The position numbers were made by a program, and so were the translations under genes. A stretch of 64,000 nucleotides of DNA from Eucommia ulmoides. Lineage: Eukaryota; Streptophyta; Magnoliopsida; Garryales; Eucommiaceae. Position 1 is the stretch's first letter. Each line of letters starts with the position of its first letter. The notes beneath the pieces are model-generated. The model was not told where the DNA came from. It ran no database searches and worked only from the letters and a program-made list of their open reading frames with translations. Below, one piece after another: positions 1 through 11,700 of the stretch. The DNA lies in contig CM028339.1 in the NCBI GenBank assembly GCA_016647705.1, positions 25,831,803 through 25,895,802 on the forward strand, in the 5' to 3' direction.

Positions 1-1089
1 TAGACTTGCGAATTTACTAAGAGAGTTGATCATTCAAAGAGAGAAAATCAGTTTATATCATTTTGAGAGAGCTTTTATAAGAGTTATCATTCTACGATAT
101 TGTGAGCTGTTCTAAGAGTGATTCTGATAATCAACTGCGATCAATTTTTGCTGATACTGGAATTGAAGCTACATTATTCTAATCGTTAATACCGTGATTT
201 CGGGTGAGATCTTTCCATATTGATTATTGCTTGTTTATTATTTTATTTTTGGAAATTGATCTTAGAAATTATTTTTTATTTTTGAAGAGAATATTTTTTA
301 AAACAATTTCTTGAATCTGATTACGTACTCCAATTTGCTACTCATATCTTGCTAAAATTATTTTTCTGCATCTCGTATATTTCTATCACTAGTTGGGATA
401 TTGATTGAATTATTATTTATCTAGAGTGGTAGAAGCTCCGAGTAAGATTTACTTATCAATTTTTGTATTGGTGAGTTGTGACGGATTAAATATCATTGAG
501 GATATTTAATCAAGAATAGTAGGGTTTTAGTCTCTTCCTGTAAAGAGATTAAGGTAGTGATTCTTCTTGGATAAGAATTGTGTTTTTGTTTTGAGTGATT
601 TTGTAACGCTTCAATCCTTACTGGATAAAATGATATTTGGAGTGTTTTTGTAAGGTTGTGATTCTTGAGCCTTGTGTTAAAAAGAATTAGGTTATTCTTT
701 AGCCTGTAAAAAGTAGAGGTTATTCCTTAACCTGAGAAAAGAAAATTGTAAAGGTTGATTATGAGCCTGTAAAAGAATCAGTGTGCAGGTTTGGTTCCTA
801 CCTTTAAAGGAATTGTGGTTTTAATGGGTGCGACCTCCGTGGAGCTCGGGGGACTAGATTAGTGAAGAGTAACTTGGTAAACTAGTATAAATCTCTGGTG
901 TGCTGCTTTCTTAATTTGTTTATTTTTATTGTTTGTGTGTGCATCTAGTTGATTGATTAATTCCGTTATGGATGATAATAATTAATTTAGGCATAAAATT
1001 AATTATTTGATTTATTCAAATTATATTCTGATAAGATTTGTTTAATTACTCAATTCACTCTCCCTCTTGGGTATTCTACTGGGCCAACA
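1..1089 (+). mobile_element. 3' part of a copia-type LTR, cut by the window start
   Basis: The block ends in a typical plant copia U5 terminus: a pyrimidine-rich stretch reading CAATTCACTCTCCCTCTTGG followed by a terminal GGGCCAACA at 1081-1089. A TATA-like element sits near 885 (agTATAAATc), with the GTGTGC transcription-start-like stretch about 20 bases later. No gag or pol follows: the sequence runs straight into a Harbinger-like fragment at 1090, so this is a solo LTR or the outer LTR of an element lying mostly outside the window. The start of the LTR is not visible, so its length and target duplication cannot be judged. A similar terminus recurs at 51890. Confidence 0.55.
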
Positions 1090-1440
1090 ATTATGTATGT
1101 TTGTATTTTTTAAGGTTTTACTATGTAACTTTTTATTTTTTATTTTAATGAAATATTTTTCGTTGGTAATTAAAGTATTTTATATTTGTTATAGAATGAA
1201 AATATCGTGTTAAAGAAAGTTGTAATTATTCTATTAATGAATAACATAAGGAGAAATAGAAGAAGACACAACGCGGATTCCTCTCTTATTGGAAAATTAT
1301 ATGTATAATAAATTCTTAGAGTGAATGAATCTCATTGCCTCGAACTCTTGGGAATGGGGATTGAACCATTTATAAAGTTGTATATCTACGTCGAAAATAA
1401 ATTGTGGTTAAAAGATAGTCGTTACATTTCTATAAACATG
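1090..1440 (+). pseudogene. PIF/Harbinger transposase exon fragment (second copy)
   Basis: This stretch matches, base for base over most of its length, the upstream part of the transposase exon at about 5615-5970 of the complete Harbinger element: the same AATGAAAAT exon start, the GAAATAGAAGAAGAC block, the TCCTCTCT block and the TGGTTAAAAGATAGT block all recur in order. It has frame-breaking differences and stops abruptly near 1440. It begins exactly where the LTR ends at 1089, so it is probably the remnant of a related Harbinger element broken by an LTR retrotransposon. It encodes no functional protein. Confidence 0.7.
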
Positions 1441-1462
1441 TAAAAAATTATGATAAACACAC

Positions 1463-2231
1463 ATAATTTAATCACAATTGAAGAACTTAGGATTACAAAT
1501 TAGCACTTAATATTTCTAAATATATCCAAATTTTGGGAGATATTTCAATTCATATTGTAATTAGTCATCTCATTGCTGAGATAAGTAATTGAATTGTGAA
1601 ATTATCATAGCACACATTTGGAAATGTTAAATTAAGACGTTTTTAATTTTAATTAGCCCCCAATCATTCAAATAACCCCTAATTAGTAGAGATAATCTAT
1701 TTAGTCCGACAATTGAACAAACCTTCCAATCTTAGGTCCTACTTATTTCTTTATAACTCCTAATTGATGAACTTTATTATAGTTAATATTCCAATTGAGC
1801 ACTTAAATAGTTGAACTACATGATTGAGTTTTCATATTATCACAAAGTAGTTCCTCTATTTTCAATTGTAGAAGTTCGTCCTTACAAATTAGAGCTTAAC
1901 TTTCCACATAATTCTTATTTTCTATAAATTTTCTAATTAATCTTCAAATTCAGCATACTTACTCATTAGTTATGTGAATGAATTGAAACATTATCACAAA
2001 TGCAGTTAATTTAATTCTAATTGAAGAACTTACTTTTTATAAGTTGGTCCCTAATGTTTCTAAATATATCTTAATTTATGGAGATATACCAGTTCATATC
2101 ATGTCAATTGATGAATTACGCAATTGAATTGTGAAATTATAACGACTCATATTTGATAATGTTAAATTACAGAAGTGATTATTTAAAAATTAGCCTTTCA
2201 AGCATCCCCTAATCTGTAGAGATAATCCAAA
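1463..2231. repeat. Degenerate direct duplication, AT-rich
   Basis: Two diverged copies of a block of about 230 bases lie about 545 bases apart (about 1463-1695 and 2008-2231). Shared landmarks, in order, are AATTGAAGAACTTA, TTTCTAAATATATC, GGAGATAT, CAATTGAATTGTGAAATTAT, AATGTTAAATTA and GTAGAGATAATC. Neither copy has a coding frame. I do not recognise the family. Confidence 0.55.
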
Positions 2232-3374
2232 CCAAAGTAATTAAAAAATTATGGAACACTACTAACATTTAAATTTAGTTTCTCAAATTTAGTCCCCAAT
2301 TCTTTCATAATGAATCATAATTTAGGGTTTAGGGTTTATGAATCATAATTTACGTACCAAATTCATAAAATCAACACAAAATACATAATGGAATGTCAAT
2401 TAATAAATTACCCCCTTAATGTATATATTTATCCACTACCACCATTTGACATAATAGTGTCACTGGACTATATACCGGTGCCACCATCAATATATTAGTG
2501 TCTCCAACCAATTGCATTTTTAACCCCATTGAGATATTGATGCCTTCAAGATGCATTTTTTTTTTCTTTTTTGAGAAATCAATGTTGTCACCGACCAAAT
2601 TTGCACTGCCACTACTCCAACATACCCACAAATACATCACAAAGTCACTAATATACAAAATACACTTCATATAAAATACAACTTTATTGAGGCATTTATA
2701 CAAACAATTATGCACTGAAGACTTGACAACAAAACCAACCATTTTCTACCAAATTGATTTCAAACAAAAGCTACCCAAAATAAATAAAAATCAAAACAAC
2801 AAATTGATGCATACATTGCAGGGGAATTTTGTCATTTCCTTTCTTTTAGGAATTTCGTCAAAGACGTTGTGCACCATTGTCCATGTAGACCATCCATGTA
2901 ATGCACCAAGACATAATAAGGAGCACCCACGGGAACTTCTCCCTTGTTCGCATTCTTATCATCTCTTCAAGTTTTTTTTCTTAATGATCCGGGAATTATC
3001 TGTTGTGCTCTGTTATCCAACGGATCATCATAGAGAGAGATAAACCACATGAACTTAATTTCCTTTGCTACAACCTGAAATTTTATTTACAAAAAATGGG
3101 AAAAAAAATCTTATATTTCAAACACCAAAGCCACAAGAAAAAAAAAAAGTACAATCTTAAAAGCTAGTCATACCATATAGTTTGCACAGGTGAAAAATCT
3201 TCGATTGGAATTCAAATCCGTCCATTAGGTTTTCATGACAGCCCGTCTTTCACAATTACATTGAACATTCATAACTAAGTTTCACTTACTAGTTTTGATG
3301 CATTACTTTTCCAACAATTTCTCCTTGCTTCTCTCTATCTCTAGTATATTTTCTTCTTAGAGATTGCAACAAAC
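2232..3374. other. No gene recognised; AT-rich spacer
   Basis: Open frames here (for example 2687-3043) resemble no family I know and have poor composition. Two plant telomere-like units (TTTAGGG) lie side by side near 2323-2336, too few to be a telomeric array. The sequence ends at the TTA target duplication of the Harbinger element. Confidence 0.4.
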
Positions 3375-4600
3375 TTAGGGCATGTTTGATAAAAAAAAAA
3401 AAAAATTAAGTACTTAAAACTGATTAAATTAAGTACTTAATGAATTAAGTGTATTTGATAAATGTAATAAAAATTACTTAATTAATTAAGTTAGATTAAA
3501 AATTAAGTGAAATATTAAGTCAAAAATTCAGCAAAACCCCCTTACTTATTTTGTTTTACAAAAAGCGCTCAGAAGTTTTCAAATTAAAAAATATATATAT
3601 ATTGAATTGACTGTTTTGCCCTTAGAATGTAGGGCTTCTTCTGTTCAACCTCAGACGTAGCGCGTTTTCGTTGTTCTGTAGAGCGACAATTTCGAACGAC
3701 AGAGGCGATTTTAAACAACAGAGACGACGAGTTTGGAAGAGGAGCGACGGTAGAGGCAACAAGCTTAGAAGAAAGGCGACGAATAGACAACTTCAACAAG
3801 GTATTTTCTTCCTCAAATCTATAGTTTAGGGTTTCCGAGATTTGAATATTTTTTTTAAGATCTGAATGCATTCCTGATTTCGTTTCTTCATAAATCGTCC
3901 TTTATAGATCTATTTTTCTATTTTGAAATCTGAAATTTTTACTTGATATTTGAGATTCGCCTCCTCGATTCATCAATCGCTCTTGGTATTGTGCATTTTG
4001 TTCATCATTTTCAATTATATTCAGCGTGTGCATATATAAATGTATACCCTTGCCTAGGTTTCAGTGGTTCGATTTTACTTTTGCGTTTTTCAATTTCCAC
4101 CTTCCGAGGTTGTTTTGATGTTAATTTTCGTTTTTTTGTTTTTTTTTTTTGGTTGAATTATTGAAGTTTTGAATTGTTTCATCATTTGAGTATAAGTGGG
4201 TGTTGTAATTCGGTGGCTCTAAGAAATTTTCAAACACTGATATGAAGTTTATTGTTGATTATCCCCTGATATTATAAGGTAATATCATAAGAAATGTGTC
4301 CTATTATAAATCTGATATCATAAGAAATGTGTCATATTATAAATTTGATATTATATAAATCTGATATTAGGAGGTTGGATGGGTAGTTGGTTCATTCTAG
4401 TATAGATCACACATGGAAACTTTTCAAAAGGTCTCCTTAGAGCATTAAATATCAACTTATGATAGAATCCTTTCCTGGTTTAGGGTATCCCAATACATTA
4501 ACATAGCAATTGATTAAACTTTATAATGAATAATTGCAGACAGAAAAGTATGCACTAATACTTCTCTTTTGTTGTCCACTATCACAATGAAGAAGTAGGT

Positions 4601-5500
4601 ATGTCGACTAATGATGCTAGAGCTAGTTAGAAAGATCTAAATCAATATAAACTTTTTCTGGATTTATGTCTTGAAGAAGCGAACCATAACAAGAAATCTA
4701 GTGAAACTCTTAAGAGAGAAGCGTGGGATAATATAGCAAAAAAGATTGCCGAGAAAAAGAATTTGTCTTAACTCAAAAGCAAATGAAAAATCAATGGGAC
4801 TATATGAAGAAGAAATACCAAACATAGACCAAACTAATGAAAAATACCGGTCATGGAGATGATCCATTGACAAACACGAAGAATTAGAGTGCCAAGCAAT
4901 GGAATGCATACTTAAAGGTAACACGAAATACAATATTATTTATCAAATATATGTTGAAATTACATAATAAAATAATAACTTATAAATGAAAAATATAATG
5001 TTGTACAGAACAATCCGGAAGCTAAACAATTTCGATATGTTGGTCTGCAATATGCTGATGAAATGAAGGCGTTGTTTGATGGCATAACAGCGATAGAAGA
5101 AGCATCATGGGGTCCTTCTAGGATAGGATTATCTTCCGATGATGTCCAATACTCATCAACTTCTCAATCTATCGGACACGTACAAATTGACCTAGAGAGT
5201 GATTATGTACCTTCATCTTCAAAAGCTAAGCGTCAGAAAAAGATGAAAAGTGATGATATCGATAAACAGCTACAAGCTGTTTTGCAAAGTTTAGGATGGA
5301 CCTACCATGAAAGGGTGTAATGGAGCTTTGGATAGTATGACAACGCTCCAAATGGATGACCACTTATATATTGCAGCGCTAAGTATATTTTGTGAGAGTC
5401 AATCACATCGAGAGCAATGGATGACATTAGTTTGAAAACCCGAAAACGTTAGAATCAATTGGCTAAAGATGAATGCGAAGAAATTAGGATTTCTTTCAAT
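4601..5500 (+). pseudogene. Harbinger Myb/SANT-like accessory protein, broken
   Basis: In PIF/Harbinger elements this protein binds the transposase and helps bring it to the nucleus and the element ends. Exon 1 (4601-4917) encodes a Myb/SANT-like domain: LFLDLCLEEA near the start and NQWDYMKKKYQ in the middle. A GT donor follows AAG at 4917. Exon 2 starts at 5009 after TTGTACAG with NNPEAKQFRYVGL and DEMKALFDG, then a Ser/Lys-rich linker and a C-terminal segment reading ALSIFCESQSHREQW near 5375-5425. Damage: TAG at 4628, 4825 and 4885, each at a position where the family has Trp; a frameshift near 4770; and another after 5320. The ATG at 4601 is the likely start. Confidence 0.82.
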
Positions 5501-5719
5501 GTAGCAGATTTTGAATTATTTTTTGTTGAACTTTAACTATGAATTTTTATGTTAATGTAATGTTTGGATTTATAAGTATTTGAGTATTTTCTTAGTGGTT
5601 TTAATATGTGACTCATTATGTGTTTGTTTTTTTAAGGTTTTATATGTATGTGATGTTTGACTTTCTATTTCAATGAAATATTTTTAGCTTGTGATTACTA
5701 TACTTTATTTTTGTTGTAG

Positions 5720-7060
5720 AATGAAAATAAAGAATTCAAATATCGTTTTGAAGAAAGTTACAGTTCTTCTATTGATGAAAAAATCAGAAGAAATAGAAGA
5801 AGACTCAATATCGATTCCTCTCTAAGTGGAAAATTATATGTAAAACAAATTGTTTGCGGAAATAATTCTCATTGTCTCGAAATGTTGAGGATGAAGATTC
5901 ATCCATTCATAAGGTTGTGTACCTACTTCAAAAATAAAGAATGGTTAAAAGATAGTTGTTACATTTCCGTTAAAGAGAAAATGACAATATTTCTCTTAAT
6001 TTTAAGTCATAATTCAAGAATTCGTTCTGTGAAGAGAAGCTTCAACCATTCAACTCAAACTATACATAAAATTTTCCATGAGGTATTGGATGCAATGATA
6101 TATTTTTCTAAAGAAATTATCATCCCGACAACAAGCAAAGAGTTCAAATCAACACCATCAACGGCTTAGGCAAATATTTCAGGTAAAATATCTAAATTGT
6201 TTGTTTAATAGTTGATTTTGGTGTTTTGTTTGAATTAACCGATTCTTTTTAAAGGGTGTTGTAGGAGCACTTGATGGAACTCTTATTCATGCAATTATTT
6301 CTCTTGATAAGCAAGTTCCATTTAGAGGAAGAAGGAGAGGATAGTGTTATCAAAATGTGCTTGCGATATGTGACTTTAATATGATTTTTACATTTTTATG
6401 GGTTGGTTGGAAAGATGTTGCACATGACGCAAGAGTGTTGTCAGAAACTATGAATGATCCAGCGAACAATTTTTCATTTCCTTTGCCAGGTAAGTTCTTT
6501 TTATATTATTTTTCATATTAATTTAATTGTATAATACAATTTAGTATATTTATGAGTTATGCAATTGAATAATATTTCTACATATTAATTATACAAATAA
6601 CTATTATTTATGTGATACTGCATATACACATACAAGGGGATTTATGGCACTCTATCGTAATGTACGATATTGATTGTCTAACTTTAGGAGCAACGGTCCT
6701 AGAACGAAAAAAGAACTTTTCAACCATGCTCATGCTAAATTACGGAATGTAATTGAACGAGCTTTTGGAGTTTCGAAAATGTGTTTTTCAATCTTGAAGT
6801 TGATGCCATCATATACATTTAGAGTGCAGAGAAATATTGTTATTGTTTGTATAGCTATTCATAACTATCTTCGAAAAACAATTGTGACTGGTGATTTTTT
6901 CGACCAATTTACTAAAAGTTATGAAGCAAATGAATCATCTAATGATAAAATAATTACTTCAGAAATTGAAACTAGAAGGGGAAACAAGCAAGCAAATCAA
7001 GCATATATGATTAACTTGAGAGAGAGAATTGCAATTGAATTGTTTAATTCCCGGATTTAA
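5720..7060 (+). pseudogene. PIF/Harbinger DDE transposase, broken
   Basis: Three exon-like blocks are visible. Exon A (5720 to about 6180, after TTGTTGTAG) holds the N-terminal helical region with CLEMLRM and WLKDSCYISVKEK. Exon B (6255-6489) begins GVVGALDGT and includes DFNMIFTF and HDARVLSE, then a GT donor at 6490. Exon C (about 6612-7060) reads THTRGFMALYRNVRY and ends with KELFNHAHAKLRNVIERAFG and IVIVCIAIHNYLRK. The three acidic residues expected of the catalytic triad (ALDG, HDAR, IERAFG) are all kept. In-frame stops interrupt it: TAG at 6342-6344 and TGA at 6671-6673, the latter replacing the Trp expected after RY. A late frame change near 6140 affects the end of exon A. Confidence 0.87.
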
Positions 7061-7395
7061 TTTAATTTAATTTTTTATTGAATTCTATGTTATTGTTGAC
7101 TTGTAATAATTTATTTATTTGAGCTTTTTAGTATATTATTGATATTTTTATTTTATTGTTTTATTCTCTATTTTTATTTATTTTATTTTTTATATTATCT
7201 TGATTCAAGGACAATTATGTAAATTAAATAATTTTCAGCAATTCAAATTTTGTATTTATCAAACAAACAAAAAAAATTCAGTACTTAAATTTTCAGCACA
7301 ATTTATCAGACAACCTTCTTAATTTTTTAACACTTAAAATTTAAGCACTTAATTTTCAACACTTAAAAATTAAGTCGTTATCAAATAAACTCTTA

Positions 7396-8055
7396 GAGAT
7401 TGAATGAATGAGGACCGAAAACCAACGCCATTAAATAAATTCCAATACCACCAGTGCCGCCAACATTGTTTTTTTTTTTATTTCTTTTTTTTTTCGTATT
7501 TTTTTTTTTTTGGGTGACTACCTTCATATTATCTCGAAAAATAGTTAAATAAACTTTGCAACTTTTTCAATTAATCTTGTAAAACATGTCTTCTAATTTT
7601 TATTCCGTATCTTATATGTTTTTAGGAAGAAAATATATGTAATTTAATTTTTATTTCATATCTTATATGTTTTTGGGAAAAAAATATAAATAATTTTTTT
7701 GATGACTTGCTACGAGCTCAAAAACCAACTTGAAATTATAATTTTGACTTTTCAAAGGCTAATGAATTGAACATGGAAGACTGAGATTGGATCACTTGGC
7801 TGCCAAGTGAACATGCAGTGGCAAATTTATTTATTTATTTATTTTTAATTTTTTTTGGGGGGTTCTTTCGAAGCAAATGTACATCCATCCCAAACCACTA
7901 GGAATCATTGAAAGGAACTCCTGGTTATTTTACATTTTAATATATTTTGTATTTAGACTAAAAATTAAAAGAAAAACAAACTAATCAAACACAACCTTTA
8001 ATTTTGAATATATCACTAACTCATCAATCCCCCAACACCTTACACACACACACAC

Positions 8056-8087
<32 letters not shown>

Positions 8088-8599
8088 CTATTCACTAACT
8101 TCCAACCTTTCAATTTTGCATCTATCCTTTGCCGGTGGTGGTGATAGCAATTTTTGAGGACTAAAAAAATTAAATACTTATATAAATTAAATGGGGATTA
8201 TATGAAATTTTAAAAATGTTATTTTTTATTTTTTTTTTAAATAAAAGAATGAAAGTGTAAGATTTTTTTTAAAAAAAAAAAAAAGAAAGAAAAAAAAAAA
8301 GAGGGAAAGCTCGAGTCCCCTGAGCACAAGGTAGCTCCGCCACTGGGTAATAGGGGTGAGTAGTAGGTCTGTTGGAGAAAAACGAGACCAAGGGGAACAA
8401 CTGGATAGGGGTTCATTGGTATTTTCACTCTTCTACGAAAAACTAAGGGGAAAAAAAACACATTACGTTTTTATTACCTCAAAAAGCTCTTTGTGAATAA
8501 ACATTGTATTTTTACAACTTCTACATGATATCATCACTTGGATAAAAGCAATGAAAGAACACTTCATAAATCATAAATCAATGCTATATCATTGGTATT

Positions 8600-8638
<39 letters not shown>

Positions 8639-8724
8639 AGAGAGAGAGCACCAGAACATTAGAAAAAAAAAAAAAAAAATTCCCTTACTCAATTGTAGAA
8701 AATATAGAGCTAAAAAAAGGGGGA
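7396..8724. other. Spacer with simple repeats; no gene seen
   Basis: Low-complexity spacer between the Harbinger element and the end of the HCC2 gene. It holds long A and T runs (about 7467-7511, 8267-8300, 8608-8636) and an AC/C/A compound microsatellite. Apparent open frames are translations of these homopolymers. The part near 8640-8724 is probably the 3' untranslated region of the minus-strand HCC2 gene. Confidence 0.5.
8042..8091. repeat. Compound microsatellite (AC)n-(C)n-(A)n
   Basis: A dinucleotide AC run of about seven units passes into an uninterrupted C run of about 18, then an A run of about ten. It is likely to be length-polymorphic and error-prone in assembly. Confidence 0.9.
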
Positions 8725-11700
8725 TTACGATCGTATTTTCTTCAGCTCGTTGCATATTGCTTCTGAAAGTTGCTCCGCATCGTATTCGACCCCAAAGCAT
8801 CTCACAACTTCCATGTTTGGGTTCACCAAATACCTGTTTGGTTTGAATTACCATCGTGCACAATTCACAAACAAGAAAGCATAAGTGTGTGTATGGGGGA
8901 AGGATTTTGTGAGAATTTGATTTTCATAAGAGATTTCCAAAATTCCTTATTCAGCTACTAAAGAAAGGAATTTCAAGATTGGATTTACAGAGGGTAAAAC
9001 AACGTCTCCAAATACCTCTTCAAGAAGTGTTTTTTGTAAATCCAATAAGATATAATCATATCAACAAAAAATCAGTTTCAAAAAATATACTCAACTAACG
9101 AATTGGATTTTAAAGTTCAAATTTCAAAACGCCATTCATTTCAAAATTTCATAAATTTATCAAATTTCTTACCCAAACTCCGAGTAAAGAAGAGCATGAA
9201 GCTTACATGTTGTGGGAAGAATCAACAAGATAATCATCGCCTTCTTCATCAATCTTTTTAAAGAATACTCTATATTCCTGTGCCATCTGTCTTACAGCAG
9301 CAACAGTTCCTGTTAACCCCACTATTCTAGGGTCAAACTCTGCGTTCCATGTAAGCAAAATTCAAAAGAAAACAATTATGTAAATGAAAAATAAATAAAT
9401 AAATAATCCCCATGAAAAAGAAAACGAACCTTTGAGGTAATTATGCAGCTGTGAAGGGGTATCGCGCTGAGGATCAATCGTGACAAAAACGGGTAGAACG
9501 TTAAGATTCTGTTTTGACTCTTGTTCCAATAAGAGTGCCCAAACAAAAGGGAAAAGAATCAACAGTTAAATTAGGAAATAAAATCATTTATTTTAAGTCA
9601 AAATGGAGGGAGTAGAAAACCTAATATGTTGATAGCCTTAGCCATCTTTTGGACTTCCGCTGGTCCAACATCAGGAGATGATGTATAGCCAAAGTATAGT
9701 AAAACCCAGTTTCCCAGTAGGTTGCGTTCATTGACCAGCCGGCCTTCTGTATCTATTAGACTGAAAGGGCCACCAATTATCGGCCCTTCAATGGCACTTC
9801 TTTCGAAATTTACACCCTGTCCTGATACAGTGAAAAAAGATGGAAGATTTAAACAAGAGAATATATGTAGGATCATATAGATTGTATTGCACAAATAACC
9901 CGTGTGTGATTATTTTTGTCATTTTACAGAGAAAAACGAAAGGGAGAAAAAAGGAACAGAGGGAAAGAGAGAGCAAAAGGAAGAATATAAAAGGGAAAGG
10001 GAGCAAGAATGCTAAAATGAAATGGATGCAAAATTGGAAGGAATAAAGAACAAAAAAAGTGACAATATAAGGATTTCTAGAGATGGAAAATATAGCTTCG
10101 TGGCCGAGTGTTCAAGAAGTAAAAATGTCAGTTTACTACTACAAGTTTCAGAGAGGTCGGACATAGGTAAAAATGACAGTAGGATTCTACAACAGGTTCT
10201 ACAACTTTACTTGTATAATTTGAGGCGAAGTTAGTAATTTCCAATTAAAAATTGCATAACAATTTAACAAATATATGCGGATACAAAAAACTTGAGCTTG
10301 AGAAATACACACTTGTCCCTTTCACAATAAGCAACTACTCCTCTATAACATGAACCTACTCCACAGTTTGCTTTAACATGGAAAGAGGAACAATAAATTA
10401 ATATTATTTTAAAAGAAAAGAAATAAAACTATGTAGGTACTCGACCCCAAGTTTCCCATACTCTGATTATATTTCATCAGAAACATTAAATAACAAAAAC
10501 TGGTGCTAGGAAATAAATAAAACTAAAATTAAAGAAGAAACGGCACCTTTTGGAACAGCTCTTCTCTCATCATTATAGTGAAGAAGAAATAATGTCCCGC
10601 CAATCCCACCCAGTACAGCAGTTGGCTACAAAAAATAAAACAGTTTAACCAAAAAAAAATTCCTCTCTTTGTTTGTTTGTTCTTTTTTTTTTTTTTTTTT
10701 TTTTGGTGGTTGAGGGGGCGGAGGGTGGGGGCATAAACATCAAAAGCAGAAATCATGCGACAGACAATGTGCTTCAATATGTTTATAGCATCAGACCAAA
10801 TAAATCATTTTTTCTCTTGCCCCTCAAGGAAAAAGAAGCGGTGTAGCATACAATTATGTAATATGTCCATGGATAAGAAATTGTCGGTTGCTCAGGCAAT
10901 AAAGGAGTTTGTGTCTGTTTTGCTGATCTCATGTAGCTGGAGCAGTGGAATCTTCTCTCTGGACGAAACCTACAATGAATAAACAGTCGTGAATTTTTCA
11001 TTTGCTACTGGTGAAGAATCCAAAGCAAATAAACATTTGTTTGTTTATGTGTTTTTCTTTTCCTTTTTACTGCGAGAATATAAAGATGTGCACCTACTCC
11101 TAGAGTCGAGAATATAACTGATAATAAAACTGAGTTTGGATCAAACCTGAAAAAAAAAATGTTTCTGCAGAATATTGCTTGCATAACAAAAAAAATATTT
11201 TTTTTTTAAGTTCATAGAACAGAAGAAAATATAAACATCAAATGTTTAACAATTATCAATCAGATAATATCATTGAGTCTAAAACTATACAATCAAATAT
11301 TTTGCAAAAAATAGAAATATGATAATTGTCCGACAAACTCCCATCAATGTCAAGGCTGTACCATATAGCTATTCGCTCTACCTCTCTTCCCTTTTAAATA
11401 TGCTTGCTCCCAAATGATTAGAACTTCCCCCCACCCCACCCCACCCCTCCCAAATGAAATCGCACATTAACTGTTAGTTGTAGTATCAGTACTTCCCTAT
11501 CTAAAGTTCTCCGGAAAGAAATAAAGCCGCCATAGCCTTCCTACTCTGCATCCATCTAGCAGATGCAGCACCTAGTTTCAATCATTTGGGGGAAAAAAAG
11601 AACTTTAATTTAATAATTGAATAATCAATAATTCTTTTTTTTTTTTCTTTTGTTTGGGGGGGGGTAATAAGTGAGAATTTGAACTAAAGGAGGCAATGCT

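Larger units (their letters stand above)
3378..7392 (+). mobile_element. PIF/Harbinger DNA transposon, full length but inactivated
   Basis: The element is bounded by TTA on both sides (3375-3377 and 7393-7395), the usual PIF/Harbinger target duplication. Its terminal inverted repeats are imperfect: GGGCATGTTTGATAA on the left against GAGTTTATTTGATAA read inward from the right, 11 of 15 matching. Subterminal sequence at both ends is rich in AAGTACTTAA and AATTAAGT motifs. Inside, both on the plus strand, are the two genes expected of this superfamily: a Myb/SANT-like accessory protein and a DDE transposase. Both carry stops, so the copy cannot move by itself. The order of genes and the TSD make the assignment firm. 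Confidence 0.88.

Noticed and set aside
2323..2336. Telomere-type repeat TTTAGGG
   Set aside because: Only two units, which occur often by chance or as promoter telo-boxes; no array and no nearby gene start.
8551..8863. Several overlapping frames rich in Lys or Phe
   Set aside because: They are translations of A and T homopolymers. On the minus strand part of this region is the last HCC2 exon in another frame.
10022..10234. A 70-codon plus-strand frame inside HCC2
   Set aside because: It lies within an HCC2 intron, matches nothing I know and has no supporting signals.
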